Assembly: GCA_902825215.1 (NCBI GenBank)
Contig: LR782234.1
Location: 3,720,001-3,784,000 of the forward strand
DNA length: 64,000 bases
Direction of reading: 5' to 3'
Source of the DNA: Pseudomonas fluorescens
GTDB taxonomy: Bacteria > Pseudomonadota > Gammaproteobacteria > Pseudomonadales > Pseudomonadaceae
The notes beneath the pieces were generated by a model. That model was not told the DNA's origin and did not search any database. It saw nothing but the letters and a program-made list of their open reading frames with translations. Made by a program: the position numbers and the translations under genes. Of this stretch, positions 36,707 to 45,750 are shown in pieces; position 1 is the stretch's first letter; each line of letters starts with the position of its first letter.

Positions 36707-37015
36707 TTAACGCTCGACCGGCTGCATCTCGACAATCGTGCCGTTGGTGATCATCACCATCACGTACTTATCGTTGATCTGCACCCACTGCGCCTGCTCG
36801 ATTGGCGCCTTCAGACCTTTGGCCTTCCAGTTCTGCAGGGCCTTGTCCTTGCGTTGATACATCTCCGGCGCACGGTCGTTGACCTTCAACTGACGATCGC
36901 TGGTTGGCGATTGAACGGAAGGATCGCTTGAGGTTTGCGCCGCTTGAACAAGGGGGGGGATCCCGGCAACGCCGGCAACCAGAGCCAGACTGGCGATAAG
37001 GGTCTTGCTGTTCAT
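36707..37015 (-). CDS. RcnB-family periplasmic protein
   Basis: A 102-residue secreted protein. Signal peptide MNSKTLIASLALVAGVAGIPPLVQA (cleavage near residue 25), then a short domain ending KDKALQNWKAKGLKAPIEQAQWVQINDKYVMVMITNGTIVEM, as in RcnB proteins. In E. coli RcnB affects nickel/cobalt export. In pseudomonads small homologues are common and their role is unproven. A run of eight C (G on the plus strand, 36952-36959) falls inside the signal-peptide codons Ile-Pro-Pro-Leu. A slip there would inactivate the gene. Converges on the emfourin gene. Confidence 0.82.
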   Translation of the reverse strand: MNSKTLIASLALVAGVAGIPPLVQAAQTSSDPSVQSPTSDRQLKVNDRAPEMYQRKDKALQNWKAKGLKAPIEQAQWVQINDKYVMVMITNGTIVEMQPVER

Positions 37016-37135
37016 CGGTGAACCTCCTGAATTGGGTAGTACCTGAACTCCGACTGCGTGGGGCGCGAATCATTCCTTTTTTTGCCCGGGGGTGGCTGTC
37101 GACGGGTTTGTGGAAAACAAAAGCAAGATCAAGAG

Positions 37136-37284
37136 CCCCTCACCCTAGCCCTCTCCCGGAGGGAGAGGGAACTGATCGTGGTGGATGCGAGAGTTGCGCC
37201 GACGCGCAATACCGAGTCGAACGCAAACTTCAAAGCCAACACAAATCAGCTCCCTCTCCAGGGGGAGAGGGCTGGGGTGAGGGG
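37136..37284. repeat. Class D inverted repeat
   Basis: CCCCTCACCCTAGCCCTCTC arm and a mirrored GAGAGGGCTGGGGTGAGGGG arm around a loop of about 95 bases, which itself contains a second inverted pair (GGGAGAGGGA / TCCCTCTCC). Sister of the element at 23679. It is part of the 767-base gene-free stretch 37016-37782. Confidence 0.88.
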
Positions 37285-37376
37285 CAAATCCACCGAATAT
37301 CTCAAGCCATGCGCCGCTTCTAACCACTCAACAATGAGCGTTAGCTCGAGTGCTCTTGATCTTGATCTTGCCTAAC

Positions 37377-37640
37377 CGGCGACATCGGCAGGCTGAGCGC
37401 AGGGATTGATCCGGGCGTGGGAGCGCAGCGACCGTCTGGCGCAGCCAGACACAGCGGAAGTAGGTGCAGCGAAGCAAACCGTAGCCGCTGCGCCCGGATC
37501 AATCCCGGAGCGAAGGGACCCGAGCTTGCGAGGGCCGAACGTAGGAGCAAGCCTTTTGGGTTACCTTTTTGGCGTTTGAAAAAGGTGACCCGCCGTAAGG
37601 GCGGAACCCTAAGCCGCCGTTACCGCAGCAATGGATATGT
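37377..37640. repeat. Long structured non-coding element (nested hairpins), probable dispersed repeat
   Basis: No credible gene. The outer pair GGGATTGATCCGGGCG (37402-37417) and its exact complement (37491-37506) enclose a second pair CGCAGCG/CGCTGCG (37425 and 37485) and a GTCTGG-CGCAG-CCAGAC hairpin (37433-37449). Downstream is a long hairpin GGGTTACCTTTTT/AAAAAGGTGACCC (37558-37591, one G-T pair) and a CCGCC/GGGCGG hairpin. From memory the second part resembles sequence dispersed in Pseudomonas genomes; I could not verify copy number. Confidence 0.6.
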
Positions 37641-37782
37641 ACTCGATTGATCCGCCCTGAACATCAATCCATGCCAACAATGCAATTAACAGATTGTTAC
37701 ATCTGCGCCACCATCCACCTCAATAAAAACCGTGCGCCGCCCTCCCGTAGCGCACGTCATAAAAGCGGTGGAGTCCTTTACC

Positions 37783-39075
37783 ATGACAACCTCAATCCCA
37801 CACGGCGGCTCGCGCGCCGGTGCCATTTTCCGGGTCACCTCGGGCAACTTCCTCGAACAGTTCGACTTCTTCCTGTTCGGTTTCTACGCCACACAGATCG
37901 CCGCGGTGTTCTTCCCGGCAAGCAGTGAATTCGCCTCCCTGATGATGACCTTCGCCGTATTCGGCGCAGGCTTCCTCATGCGCCCGCTCGGGGCCATCGT
38001 GCTCGGTGCTTACATCGACGATGTCGGCCGGCGCAAAGGCCTGATCGTCACCCTGTCGATCATGGCCAGCGGCACGATATTGATCGTGCTGGTGCCCGGA
38101 TACGAAACCATCGGCCTGTTCGCCCCGGCGCTGGTGCTGATCGGGCGCCTGCTGCAAGGCTTTTCGGCCGGCGCCGAACTGGGCGGAGTGTCGGTGTACC
38201 TGTCGGAAATCGCCACGCCCGGTCGCAAGGGTTTCTTCACCGCATGGCAATCGGCGAGCCAGCAAGTGGCGATCATCGTCGCTGCCGCACTCGGCTATGG
38301 CCTGAACCAGTGGATGGCGCCGCAGGCGATCGCCGACTGGGGCTGGCGGATTCCGTTTTTCGTCGGTTGCATGATCGTCCCGTTCATCTTTTTCCTGCGC
38401 CGCAACCTGGCCGAAACCGAAGAGTTCGCTGCGCGCAAGCACCGTCCAAGCATGGCCGAAGTGTTCCGCACCCTCGGCCAGAACTGGGGTGTGGTGCTGG
38501 GCGGCATGTTGATGGTCGCGCTGACCACCACAGCGTTCTACCTGATCACCGTATACGCGCCGACCTTCGGTAAAACCGTGCTGCACCTGAGCACTTCCGA
38601 TGCGCTGCTGGTGACACTGCTGGTCGGCGTTTCGAACTTCTTCTGGCTGCCGATTGGCGGCGCGCTGTCCGATCGCATCGGCCGTCGCCCGGTACTGATC
38701 GCCATGGCGTTGCTGGCGCTGGCCACAACCTATCCGGCGCTGTCGTTGCTGGTGCAATCGCCGAGCTTCAGCCACATGTTGCTGTCGCTGTTGTGGCTGT
38801 CGTTCATCTATGGCCTGTACAACGGCGCGATGATTCCGGCCCTCACCGAGATCATGCCGGTGGAAGTGCGCGTCGCCGGTTTCTCGTTAGCCTACAGCCT
38901 GGCCACGGCGATTTTCGGTGGGTTCACCCCGGCGATGTCGACCTTCCTGATCCAGTACACCAGCGACAAAGCCGCGCCGGGTTACTGGATGAGCATCGGT
39001 GCGCTGTGTGCCTTGTGCGCCACCCTTTATCTGTACCGCCGTGCCGGTGGTCGTCTGCAACCTGTCGCGGCCTGA
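37783..39075 (+). CDS. MHS-family MFS transporter (citrate/tricarballylate-type proton symporter)
   Basis: A 430-residue, 12-helix importer of the metabolite:H+ symporter (MHS) family. MFS signatures: [18 protein letters not shown] after helix 2 and [17 protein letters not shown] after helix 8; the [25 protein letters not shown] opening is typical of citrate-proton symporters of this family. The start is the ATG giving MTTSIPHGG, with GGTGGAG upstream. The next gene, 12 bases on, encodes a periplasmic binding protein, and a LysR gene converges from the other side. Substrate is likely a di- or tricarboxylate; this is inference. Confidence 0.87.
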   Translation: MTTSIPHGGSRAGAIFRVTSGNFLEQFDFFLFGFYATQIAAVFFPASSEFASLMMTFAVFGAGFLMRPLGAIVLGAYIDDVGRRKGLIVTLSIMASGTILIVLVPGYETIGLFAPALVLIGRLLQGFSAGAELGGVSVYLSEIATPGRKGFFTAWQSASQQVAIIVAAALGYGLNQWMAPQAIADWGWRIPFFVGCMIVPFIFFLRRNLAETEEFAARKHRPSMAEVFRTLGQNWGVVLGGMLMVALTTTAFYLITVYAPTFGKTVLHLSTSDALLVTLLVGVSNFFWLPIGGALSDRIGRRPVLIAMALLALATTYPALSLLVQSPSFSHMLLSLLWLSFIYGLYNGAMIPALTEIMPVEVRVAGFSLAYSLATAIFGGFTPAMSTFLIQYTSDKAAPGYWMSIGALCALCATLYLYRRAGGRLQPVAA

Positions 39076-39087
39076 GGAAAACCTGCC

Positions 39088-39858
39088 ATGAAAAAACTCT
39101 TTACCGTCACCGCCCTCCTCGCCGGTCTGGCGTTCAACCTGAGCGCCCACGCCGCAGAACTCAGCGTGATGACTTCCGGTGGTTTCACCGCCGCCTACAA
39201 AATCCTCGGGCCGAAATTCGCCGCTGCCAGCGGTAACACGCTGACCACCAGCCTCGGCCCGTCGATGGGCAAGGCGCCGGAAGCGATCCCCAATCGTCTG
39301 GCGCGCGGCGAGCATGCCGACGTGGTCATCATGGTCGGCTACGCCCTCGACGAGTTGATCAAACAAGGCAAGGTCGACCCGGCTTCGCGGGTCGAACTGG
39401 CGGATTCGCGGATCGGCATGGTGGTGCGCGAAGGCGCGGCGAAACCGGACATCAGCAGCGTCGACGGCTTGAAGAAAACCCTGCTCGGCGCGCAATCCGT
39501 GGCGTACTCCGACAGCGCCAGCGGCGTGTACATCGAGCAGCAGCTGTTCAAGAAACTCGGCATCGAAGATCAATTGAAGCCAAAGGCCAAGATGATCGCC
39601 AAGATCCCGGTGGGCTCGGTGGTCGCCAGCGGTGACTATCAACTGGGCTTCCAGCAGGTCAGCGAATTGCTGCCGGTGCCAGGGGTGAGCTTCGTCGCGA
39701 AGATTCCGGAATCGGTGCAGTCGGTGACCCGTTTCGCTGCCGGCATTCCGGTCAAGGCCGAGCATCCAGAAGAAGCCAAAGCCCTGCTCGCCTACCTCGC
39801 CGCGCCTGCTGCCCAGGCTGACGTCAAGGCCACCGGGCTGGATTCGGTCAAGCGCTGA
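39088..39858 (+). CDS. Periplasmic ModA-like substrate-binding protein
   Basis: A 256-residue protein with a signal peptide (MKKLFTVTALLAGLAFNLSAHA) and a molybdate-binding-protein-like fold: ELSVMTSGGFTAAYKILGPKFAAASG, ADVVIMVGYALDELIKQGKV, and VAYSDSASGVYIEQQL. Proteins of this kind are often annotated as ABC molybdate receptors, but no permease or ATPase lies nearby. Instead it is 12 bases after an MHS-type transporter, so it may serve as a periplasmic sensor or carboxylate scavenger. The last 11 bases overlap the 3' end of the LysR gene on the other strand. Confidence 0.82.
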   Translation: MKKLFTVTALLAGLAFNLSAHAAELSVMTSGGFTAAYKILGPKFAAASGNTLTTSLGPSMGKAPEAIPNRLARGEHADVVIMVGYALDELIKQGKVDPASRVELADSRIGMVVREGAAKPDISSVDGLKKTLLGAQSVAYSDSASGVYIEQQLFKKLGIEDQLKPKAKMIAKIPVGSVVASGDYQLGFQQVSELLPVPGVSFVAKIPESVQSVTRFAAGIPVKAEHPEEAKALLAYLAAPAAQADVKATGLDSVKR

Positions 39859-40762
39859 TCGTTGGCGGCTGGACCTTCATTTCCACCACCAGCCGCTCCA
39901 GTTCCAGTGCCGCCGGGGTCAGCGTACGACCCCGGCGCTTGAGGATGCCGACACTGCGCATCACTTGCGGAGCGGTCAGCGGCACCCGCGTCAGGATCGG
40001 ATGATCCGGCCCGGGCAACGCCATCAATGGCACCGCCGCCACGCCCAACCCCGCCTCGACCAAGCCGATCATCGTCGTCACATGCCGCGTCTCGCAGATG
40101 CTCTGACGCTGCGGCACCACCCCGCCCAACGCCTGGTCCAGCAGAAAACGATTGCCGGAGGTCTTGTCCAGGCCGATGTAATCCTGCTGATAGAACTCGT
40201 CCCACGTCACGCTGCTGCGCTGCGCCAACGGATGATCACGGCGGCAGGCGACCACGTAGCACTCCTGCACAAGCGGTTCGAAGTCGACTTTGGCATCCTG
40301 CGTGCCGAGAAAACTCAAACCGAAATCCGCCTCGCCATTGACCACTGCACTCAACACATCGTGCGCGCTGGAGTCGAGGACCTTAACCTTGATCCGCGGG
40401 AACTGCTGGTGATAACGCGCGATGACCCGCGGCATGAAGTAGTACGCCGCCGACGGCACACAAGCGACGGTGACATGGCCCAGCCGCGTCGAGGCCACTT
40501 CGCTGATACCCAGCAATGCGACGTCGAGATCATCCAGCAAACGTTCGACACTGGGCATGAAACCGCGCCCGGCCTGGGTCAGGCTGACCTTGCGCGTGGT
40601 GCGCTCGAAGAGTTTGACGCCGAGCGCGTCTTCGAGCTTTTCGATGCGTCGGCTCAGCGCCGGTTGCGACAGGCGTACGGTATCGGCGGCCTTGCGAAAG
40701 CTGCCCTGCTCGACCACCGCGCGAAAGGCTTGCAGGTCGTTGAGGTCGAAGTTGATGGCCAT
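39848..40762 (-). CDS. LysR-family transcriptional regulator
   Basis: A 304-residue LysR regulator. Winged helix-turn-helix at residues about 5-65 (DLQAFRAVVEQGSFRKAADTVRLSQPALSRRIEKLEDALGVKLFER), then a periplasmic-binding-protein-like effector domain (GHVTVACVPSAAYYFMPRVIARYHQQFPRIKV). It converges on the MHS transporter/binding protein pair and overlaps it by 11 bases, with both stop codons inside the overlap. Control of those two genes is plausible but unusual for a convergent gene. Effector unknown. Confidence 0.9.
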   Translation of the reverse strand: MAINFDLNDLQAFRAVVEQGSFRKAADTVRLSQPALSRRIEKLEDALGVKLFERTTRKVSLTQAGRGFMPSVERLLDDLDVALLGISEVASTRLGHVTVACVPSAAYYFMPRVIARYHQQFPRIKVKVLDSSAHDVLSAVVNGEADFGLSFLGTQDAKVDFEPLVQECYVVACRRDHPLAQRSSVTWDEFYQQDYIGLDKTSGNRFLLDQALGGVVPQRQSICETRHVTTMIGLVEAGLGVAAVPLMALPGPDHPILTRVPLTAPQVMRSVGILKRRGRTLTPAALELERLVVEMKVQPPTISA

Positions 40763-40842
40763 GGCGGTTCCGGAAATTGATGCGCAGGGGTTATAAATGT
40801 AACCATTTGATGCAAAACATTACAGCCACGACGCAAATCCCC

Positions 40843-40932
40843 TGTAGGAGTGAGCCTGCTCGCGATAGCGGTGAATCAGTCACCGATGACGTCGAATGAC
40901 CCACCGCTATCGCGAGCAGGCTCACTCCTACA
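40843..40932. repeat. Class A-variant REPIN (TGTAGGAGTGAGCCTGCTCG type)
   Basis: Arms differ from the main class A consensus (TAGGAGTGAGCC for GGGAGCGAGCC) but in a compensating way on both sides, so the palindrome is intact. The loop holds TCAGTCACCGATGACGTCGA. Confidence 0.88.
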
Positions 40933-41011
40933 AGGGATCTTGGGTGGATGCAAAGCCGCTGCAACCCTTATCCTTGTCGCCCCCGCCGTACCGTTGTCAG
41001 GAGTAAAACCC

Positions 41012-42820
41012 ATGCCCCATGAAGGCAATCTGTTGCAAGCCGCTGTCGTGTTTCTGTTCGCGGCGGTGCTCACCGTGCCTTTGGCCAAACGTCTGCAACT
41101 GGGCGCGGTGCTCGGTTATCTGTTCGCCGGGGTGATCATCGGCCCGTCGGTGCTCGGCCTGATCGGCAACCCACAGAGCGTGGCGCATATTTCCGAACTG
41201 GGCGTGGTGTTGCTGCTATTCATCATTGGCCTTGAGCTGTCGCCGCGACGCTTGTGGGTGATGCGCAAATCGGTATTTGGCGTCGGCCTGGCGCAGGTGT
41301 TGCTGACCGCGTCGGTGATCGGCGTGCTGGCGTTATCGGTGTTTGGCCAACCGCTGAACAGCGCGATTGTGCTGGGTCTGGGCCTGGCACTTTCCTCGAC
41401 CGCGTTCGGCCTGCAGAGTCTGGCCGAGCGCAAGGAACTGACCAGCCCTCACGGGCGGCTGGCGTTTGCGATTCTGTTGTTTCAAGACATCGCCGCGATC
41501 CCCTTGATTGCCCTGGTGCCGATGCTCGCCGGCGTCGATCACCACACCAGTACCGCCGACGATATCCGTCACAGTCTGCAGGTGCTCGGCGGCATCGCCG
41601 TGGTGGTGATCGGCGGACGCTATCTGTTGCGTCCGGTGTTTCGCGTGGTGGCGAAGACCGGTTTGCCGGAGGTGTCCACCGCCACCGCATTGCTGGTGGT
41701 CATCGGCACCGCGTGGCTGATGGATCTGGTCGGTGTGTCGATGGCGCTGGGGGCGTTTCTTGCCGGCCTGCTGCTGGCGGACTCGGAATATCGGCATGAG
41801 CTGGAAGCGCAGATCGAACCGTTCAAAGGCCTGCTGCTTGGGCTGTTTTTCATCAGCGTCGGCATGGGCGCGAATCTGAGTCTGCTGCTCAGTGCGCCGA
41901 TCACCGTGCTGGGGCTGACGCTGCTGCTGATCGGCCTGAAGTTGCCGCTACTGTTTGTGGTCGGGCGTCTGGCGGGCGGCCTGAACAAGATCAGTGCGAT
42001 TCGCCTCGGCATCGTATTGGCGGCCGGCGGTGAGTTCGCTTTCGTGGTGTTCAAGATCGGTCGCGATCAGGGCCTGTTCGAGCCGCGCCTGTATGACTTG
42101 CTGGTGCTGACCATCACCCTGTCGATGGCGGTGACGCCGTTGCTGCTGTTGCTTTGCGCGCGGCTGGTCAGCCCGAAAGTGCAGCCAGTGGAAGTGCCAG
42201 AGAAATTTCGCGAGATCGATACCGAAGCACCGCGCGTGGTGATTGCCGGCATGGGCCGGATGGGCCAGATCGTCGCGCGGATTCTGCGCGCGCAAAATAT
42301 CAATTTCGTCGCGCTGGACACGTCGGTGGAAACCATCGAACTGTCGCGCAGTTTCGGCGGTGTACCGGTGTTCTATGGCGACCCGATGCGCCCGGAAATC
42401 CTTCATGCGGCGAAGGTTGGTGAAGCGGAATATTTCGTCATTGCCACCGACGATCCGGACACCAACATCAAGACCGCCGAGGTGGTGCGCAAGCTCTATC
42501 CGCACATGAAAATCATCGCCCGCGCCCGTAACCGTCAGCACGTGCACCGCTTGATCGATCTCGGCGCCGAGGCGATTCGGGAAACCTATTATTCGAGCCT
42601 GGAAATGAGCCGACGCACGCTGGTCGGGCTCGGTCTGACCCAGGAACAGGCCGATGCACGAATCAAGCGCTTCAAGCATCACGACGAACAGGTGCTGGAG
42701 GCGCAGCACGCGGTCTACGACGACGAGGCCAAAGTCCTGCAGACCGCTCAGGAAGCCCGAGCAGAGTTGGCCAAACTGTTCGAGTCGGATCAGCTGGAAG
42801 AAGAAGCCCGAAAATCCTGA
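41012..42820 (+). CDS. Kef-type monovalent cation:proton antiporter (CPA2) with RCK domain
   Basis: A 602-residue inner-membrane protein. The N-terminal 385 residues carry about 12-13 helices of the Na+/H+ exchanger (CPA2) fold (LGYLFAGVIIGPSVLGLI, FIIGLELSPRRLWVM, ILLFQDIAAIPLIALVPML with the proton-site Asp). A C-terminal TrkA-N/RCK nucleotide-binding domain starts at VVIAGMGRMGQIVARIL near residue 408. This matches KefB/KefC, glutathione-gated potassium efflux systems. No kefF/kefG ancillary gene is adjacent. The ATG follows a CAGGAG ribosome binding site; the longer frame passes through the repeat element and is discarded. Confidence 0.9.
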   Translation: MPHEGNLLQAAVVFLFAAVLTVPLAKRLQLGAVLGYLFAGVIIGPSVLGLIGNPQSVAHISELGVVLLLFIIGLELSPRRLWVMRKSVFGVGLAQVLLTASVIGVLALSVFGQPLNSAIVLGLGLALSSTAFGLQSLAERKELTSPHGRLAFAILLFQDIAAIPLIALVPMLAGVDHHTSTADDIRHSLQVLGGIAVVVIGGRYLLRPVFRVVAKTGLPEVSTATALLVVIGTAWLMDLVGVSMALGAFLAGLLLADSEYRHELEAQIEPFKGLLLGLFFISVGMGANLSLLLSAPITVLGLTLLLIGLKLPLLFVVGRLAGGLNKISAIRLGIVLAAGGEFAFVVFKIGRDQGLFEPRLYDLLVLTITLSMAVTPLLLLLCARLVSPKVQPVEVPEKFREIDTEAPRVVIAGMGRMGQIVARILRAQNINFVALDTSVETIELSRSFGGVPVFYGDPMRPEILHAAKVGEAEYFVIATDDPDTNIKTAEVVRKLYPHMKIIARARNRQHVHRLIDLGAEAIRETYYSSLEMSRRTLVGLGLTQEQADARIKRFKHHDEQVLEAQHAVYDDEAKVLQTAQEARAELAKLFESDQLEEEARKS

Positions 42821-42843
42821 AAATGTGGCGCAGCTCACGCCGC

Positions 42844-42934
42844 CATCGCGGGCAAGCCCGCTCCCACAGTGGTCGAGTCGAACCGACATTTCGTGTACGC
42901 CATCTAACGCTGTGGGAGCGGGCTTGCCCGCGAA
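42844..42934. repeat. Variant REPIN (TGTGGGAGCGGGCTTGCCCG type)
   Basis: Arms CATCGCGGGCAAGCCCGCTC (left) and GAGCGGGCTTGCCCGCGA (right), a fourth sub-family of the same palindrome design. It follows the antiporter gene. Confidence 0.87.
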
Positions 42935-42963
42935 GAGGCCGCCACCGTCAACACTAATATCCT

Positions 42964-43076
42964 GATTGTTCCCACGCTCCGCGTGGTAACACAGCCCGGG
43001 ACGCTCCGCGTTCCATTCGCGAGCTGGAACGCGGAGCGTCCCTTGAGGCATTCCCACGCAGAGCGTGGGAACGATC
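42964..43076. repeat. Class C inverted-repeat element
   Basis: Same layout as at 2667 with one arm slightly degraded (GATTGTTCCCACGCTCCGCG, then GTGGTAACA instead of GTGGGAATG). It ends 13 bases before the hcnC stop codon. Confidence 0.86.
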
Positions 43077-43088
43077 ATGTCGCTCAGG

Positions 43089-44348
43089 TCAGGCCAGTTC
43101 GGCCGTGCGTTGCTCCTTGACCGGCGCCACCGAAAACCGGTCCGCCAGGAACGGGGCGATATCCAGTGGCAACGGCTCGTCATTCACCAATTTGTCGAGC
43201 AATACGCCGGTAATCGCCGAAGTCAGGATGCCCGTGCGAAAGTGCCCGCACGCATTCAGGTAACCCTCCACCCCTCGCATCGGCCCGAGGATCGGCAGTT
43301 CGTCCGGCGAACCCGGACGCAGCCCGGCCCAGGTGCGCTTCAGATTCACATCAGCCAGTTCCGGCAGACAACGCACCGCGCCCTGCACCAGCCCGGCGAT
43401 TTCCGGGTAGGTGGTGGTAACGTCGAAGCCCTTGTCTTCGGTGGTGCTGCCAATAAGGATTTCGCCGTTGTCCTTTTGTGCCACGTAACAGTCGCTGGTG
43501 GTCAGGCAGCCGTTGAGGATCTTCGGCATGCGTTCGGTCAGCAGAATCTGGCCCTTGACCGGTTTCACCGGAATGCGAACCCCGGTGGCCCACTCGCTCA
43601 GATCCGCCGCCCAGGCGCCCGCGGCGTTGATCAGCGTCTTGCAGTGGAACACGCCCTCCTCGCTCGTTTGCACCCCGGTCACCCGCGTGCCGTGATGCAG
43701 CACCCCGGTGACGTTGGTGTTGACGAAAATGTCCACGCCGTTCTGCCGCGCACCTTCCAGGTAGGCATCGGCGAGGCGGAACGGGCTGACCTGATGATCG
43801 CAGAGAAACTCCAGTGCGCCGCGTGCCTCGTGGCTGACGCTTGGCTCGGCTTCGCGCAACGCCGCTTGATCGAGCCAGCGCACCTGATCGGCCAGATGCG
43901 GAATGCAACCGACGATGTGCTCGGCGTAGAGCCGGTCTTCGTCGTCATAAATGACAAATTTCAGCCCGGTCCGCTCGAACTTGAAATCCATTCCGTGATT
44001 TTCTTTCAGCTCGCGGTGCAACGCCGGGTACAGCGCGTTGGACTGCAAGGCGAAATCGAAAAACGATTCCGGCAGGATGTGCGGCGTGCTCGCATCCACC
44101 GCCACTGCCGCGCCCTGGGTTTCGCGCTTGCGATTGGCCGACATCATGCGAAAGAAAATCACCCCGCAGCCCAGCCCGACTGATTCGCCGATCGCCCACA
44201 AACCACCGGCCGACGCACGGGTGGCGTTGCCGGGGCGCTTGGCATCGATCAGCGCAATCTTCAGGTTTTTGCGTTTGGACAATTGATAGGCGCAGGACGC
44301 CCCGATCACGCCACCCCCGGCAATGACCACGTCGTAGAACTTACTCAT
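43089..44348 (-). CDS. hcnC: Hydrogen cyanide synthase subunit HcnC
   Basis: A 419-residue D-amino-acid-oxidase/glycine-oxidase-type flavoprotein subunit of the membrane-bound HCN synthase, which converts glycine to HCN and CO2. FAD motif VVIAGGGVIGASCAYQLS at the N-terminus; later GLRPGSPDELPILGPM near the C-terminus as in glycine oxidases. Pseudomonas HcnC proteins are about 417 residues. Its ATG lies just inside the end of hcnB (the hcnB stop is at 44341-44343), so it is coupled. Third gene of hcnABC. The longer upstream frame lies within hcnB and is spurious. Confidence 0.95.
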   Translation of the reverse strand: MSKFYDVVIAGGGVIGASCAYQLSKRKNLKIALIDAKRPGNATRASAGGLWAIGESVGLGCGVIFFRMMSANRKRETQGAAVAVDASTPHILPESFFDFALQSNALYPALHRELKENHGMDFKFERTGLKFVIYDDEDRLYAEHIVGCIPHLADQVRWLDQAALREAEPSVSHEARGALEFLCDHQVSPFRLADAYLEGARQNGVDIFVNTNVTGVLHHGTRVTGVQTSEEGVFHCKTLINAAGAWAADLSEWATGVRIPVKPVKGQILLTERMPKILNGCLTTSDCYVAQKDNGEILIGSTTEDKGFDVTTTYPEIAGLVQGAVRCLPELADVNLKRTWAGLRPGSPDELPILGPMRGVEGYLNACGHFRTGILTSAITGVLLDKLVNDEPLPLDIAPFLADRFSVAPVKEQRTAELA

Positions 44349-45750
44349 GGGCAGCGGCCTCCGTGCCGACGGACTGGAACGCGGAAAAAGGAATCGGATC
44401 AATCGGGAAGCGCGGACGCAGCCAGCCGACGTCCTTGCGACCGGTGGCCTGGCGCAGACGATCACTGCAATAGCCGACGCACATGCGCCCCTGGCAATCG
44501 CCCATGCTCACACGAGTGCGCATCTTCAGGCTGGCGATGTCTTGCACGCCTTGCTCCAGCGCTCGATCAATGTCGGCGCGGGTGGCGTTTTCACAACGGC
44601 AGATGACCGTGTCGGCCGCCGGCAACGCGGTCTGGCCAACGCCGCGCTCGGTGTAGCGATCCACCGCCGCACGAAAACGCACGATGGCTTTGAGTTTGCT
44701 CAAGTAGCGGTCGCGGCGCACCCGCGCCAGTTCTTCTTCGAGCACGCCGCGTTGCAGCAGGATCGACGTCGCCGCAATCTTGCCAGCGAGCATCGCCGCT
44801 TCACCGCCACGAATTCCGCCCATGTCGCCGGCCAGATGCACGTGCGGCTCGTTGCTTTGTTGCCAGATATTGGCATTGGCGCGCAGGTAACCGTCGTCAC
44901 TGAAGCCGTGATCGAGGCCCATCTGCTGGCTCAACTGCGTGCGCGGGATAAAGCCGTAACCGACTGCCAGGGTCTGCGCTTCGAAGCGCTCGACGCGGCT
45001 GAGGTCCGGTTCCCAGGTCGCCGAATACGGCGCGACGCTGACACTTTTCAGCTCGCCCTCGCCATGCGCTTCGACCACGCCCCAGCCGTATTGCAGGGGG
45101 ATGCCGTGCAGTTTCAGGTACGCAAGCATGCTCAAGCCATCGAGGAACAGCTGCGGCTTGTTCAACAACGCCAGACTTTCCCGGGCGATCTTGCCAAATG
45201 CACAGGCCTCATACACGCCCGCGACACGGACGCCGGACGCATGCAGTTGCGTCGCTACCAGCGGCAACAGCGGCCCGGTGCCGGCAATGATCACCGGCCC
45301 TCGTGGCTTGACCACGCCACTTTTGATCTGCAACTGCAGGCCGCCCAGCATGATCACGCCAGGCAACGTCCAGCCGGGAAACGGCACGCTGCGCTCGTGA
45401 CAACCGGCGGATAACAGCAACTGTGCGTATTCGATTTCATGCAGTTGCTCGTTGTCGTCGAGCACCACCAGCGCGCGGGTGCCTTCAGCGCCGACCACGC
45501 GGTGGTTGAGGCGCACGTCAATCAGCCCGGCCTGCTGCTGAAATTCGCCGTGCAGCTTGCCCAGCGCCTCGGCGTAACGCGGGCCGAGATAGTCCAGCTG
45601 CACGCCGTCACGCAGCGGCCCGCGATAGACCACGCCGCCGAGGCGCGACGCTTCTTCGAGCAAGGTGCAGCGCACGCCGTGACGGGCCAGTTCGATGGCG
45701 GCGGCCATCCCGGCGGGGCCACCGCCGACAATCACCGGTTGCAGGCTCAT
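44341..45750 (-). CDS. hcnB: Hydrogen cyanide synthase subunit HcnB
   Basis: A 469-residue flavoprotein subunit. N-terminal FAD motif VIVGGGPAGMAAAIEL, central NAD(P)-like dinucleotide fold (VIIAGTGPLLPLVATQL), and a C-terminal BFD-like 2Fe-2S region (VICRCENATRADIDRALEQG with CQGRMCVGYCSDRLR). Sequence and length agree closely with P. aeruginosa and P. protegens HcnB, for example FPGWTLPGVIMLGGLQLQIK. The ATG overlaps the hcnA stop by four bases with CAGGAGG as ribosome binding site. Middle gene of the hcnABC operon. Confidence 0.96.
   Translation of the reverse strand: MSLQPVIVGGGPAGMAAAIELARHGVRCTLLEEASRLGGVVYRGPLRDGVQLDYLGPRYAEALGKLHGEFQQQAGLIDVRLNHRVVGAEGTRALVVLDDNEQLHEIEYAQLLLSAGCHERSVPFPGWTLPGVIMLGGLQLQIKSGVVKPRGPVIIAGTGPLLPLVATQLHASGVRVAGVYEACAFGKIARESLALLNKPQLFLDGLSMLAYLKLHGIPLQYGWGVVEAHGEGELKSVSVAPYSATWEPDLSRVERFEAQTLAVGYGFIPRTQLSQQMGLDHGFSDDGYLRANANIWQQSNEPHVHLAGDMGGIRGGEAAMLAGKIAATSILLQRGVLEEELARVRRDRYLSKLKAIVRFRAAVDRYTERGVGQTALPAADTVICRCENATRADIDRALEQGVQDIASLKMRTRVSMGDCQGRMCVGYCSDRLRQATGRKDVGWLRPRFPIDPIPFSAFQSVGTEAAAHE

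Noticed and set aside
40850..41011. N-terminal extension of the Kef-type antiporter (longest frame start)
   Set aside because: The extension translates the REPIN at 40843-40932; the ATG at 41012 has a good ribosome binding site and starts the first membrane helix.
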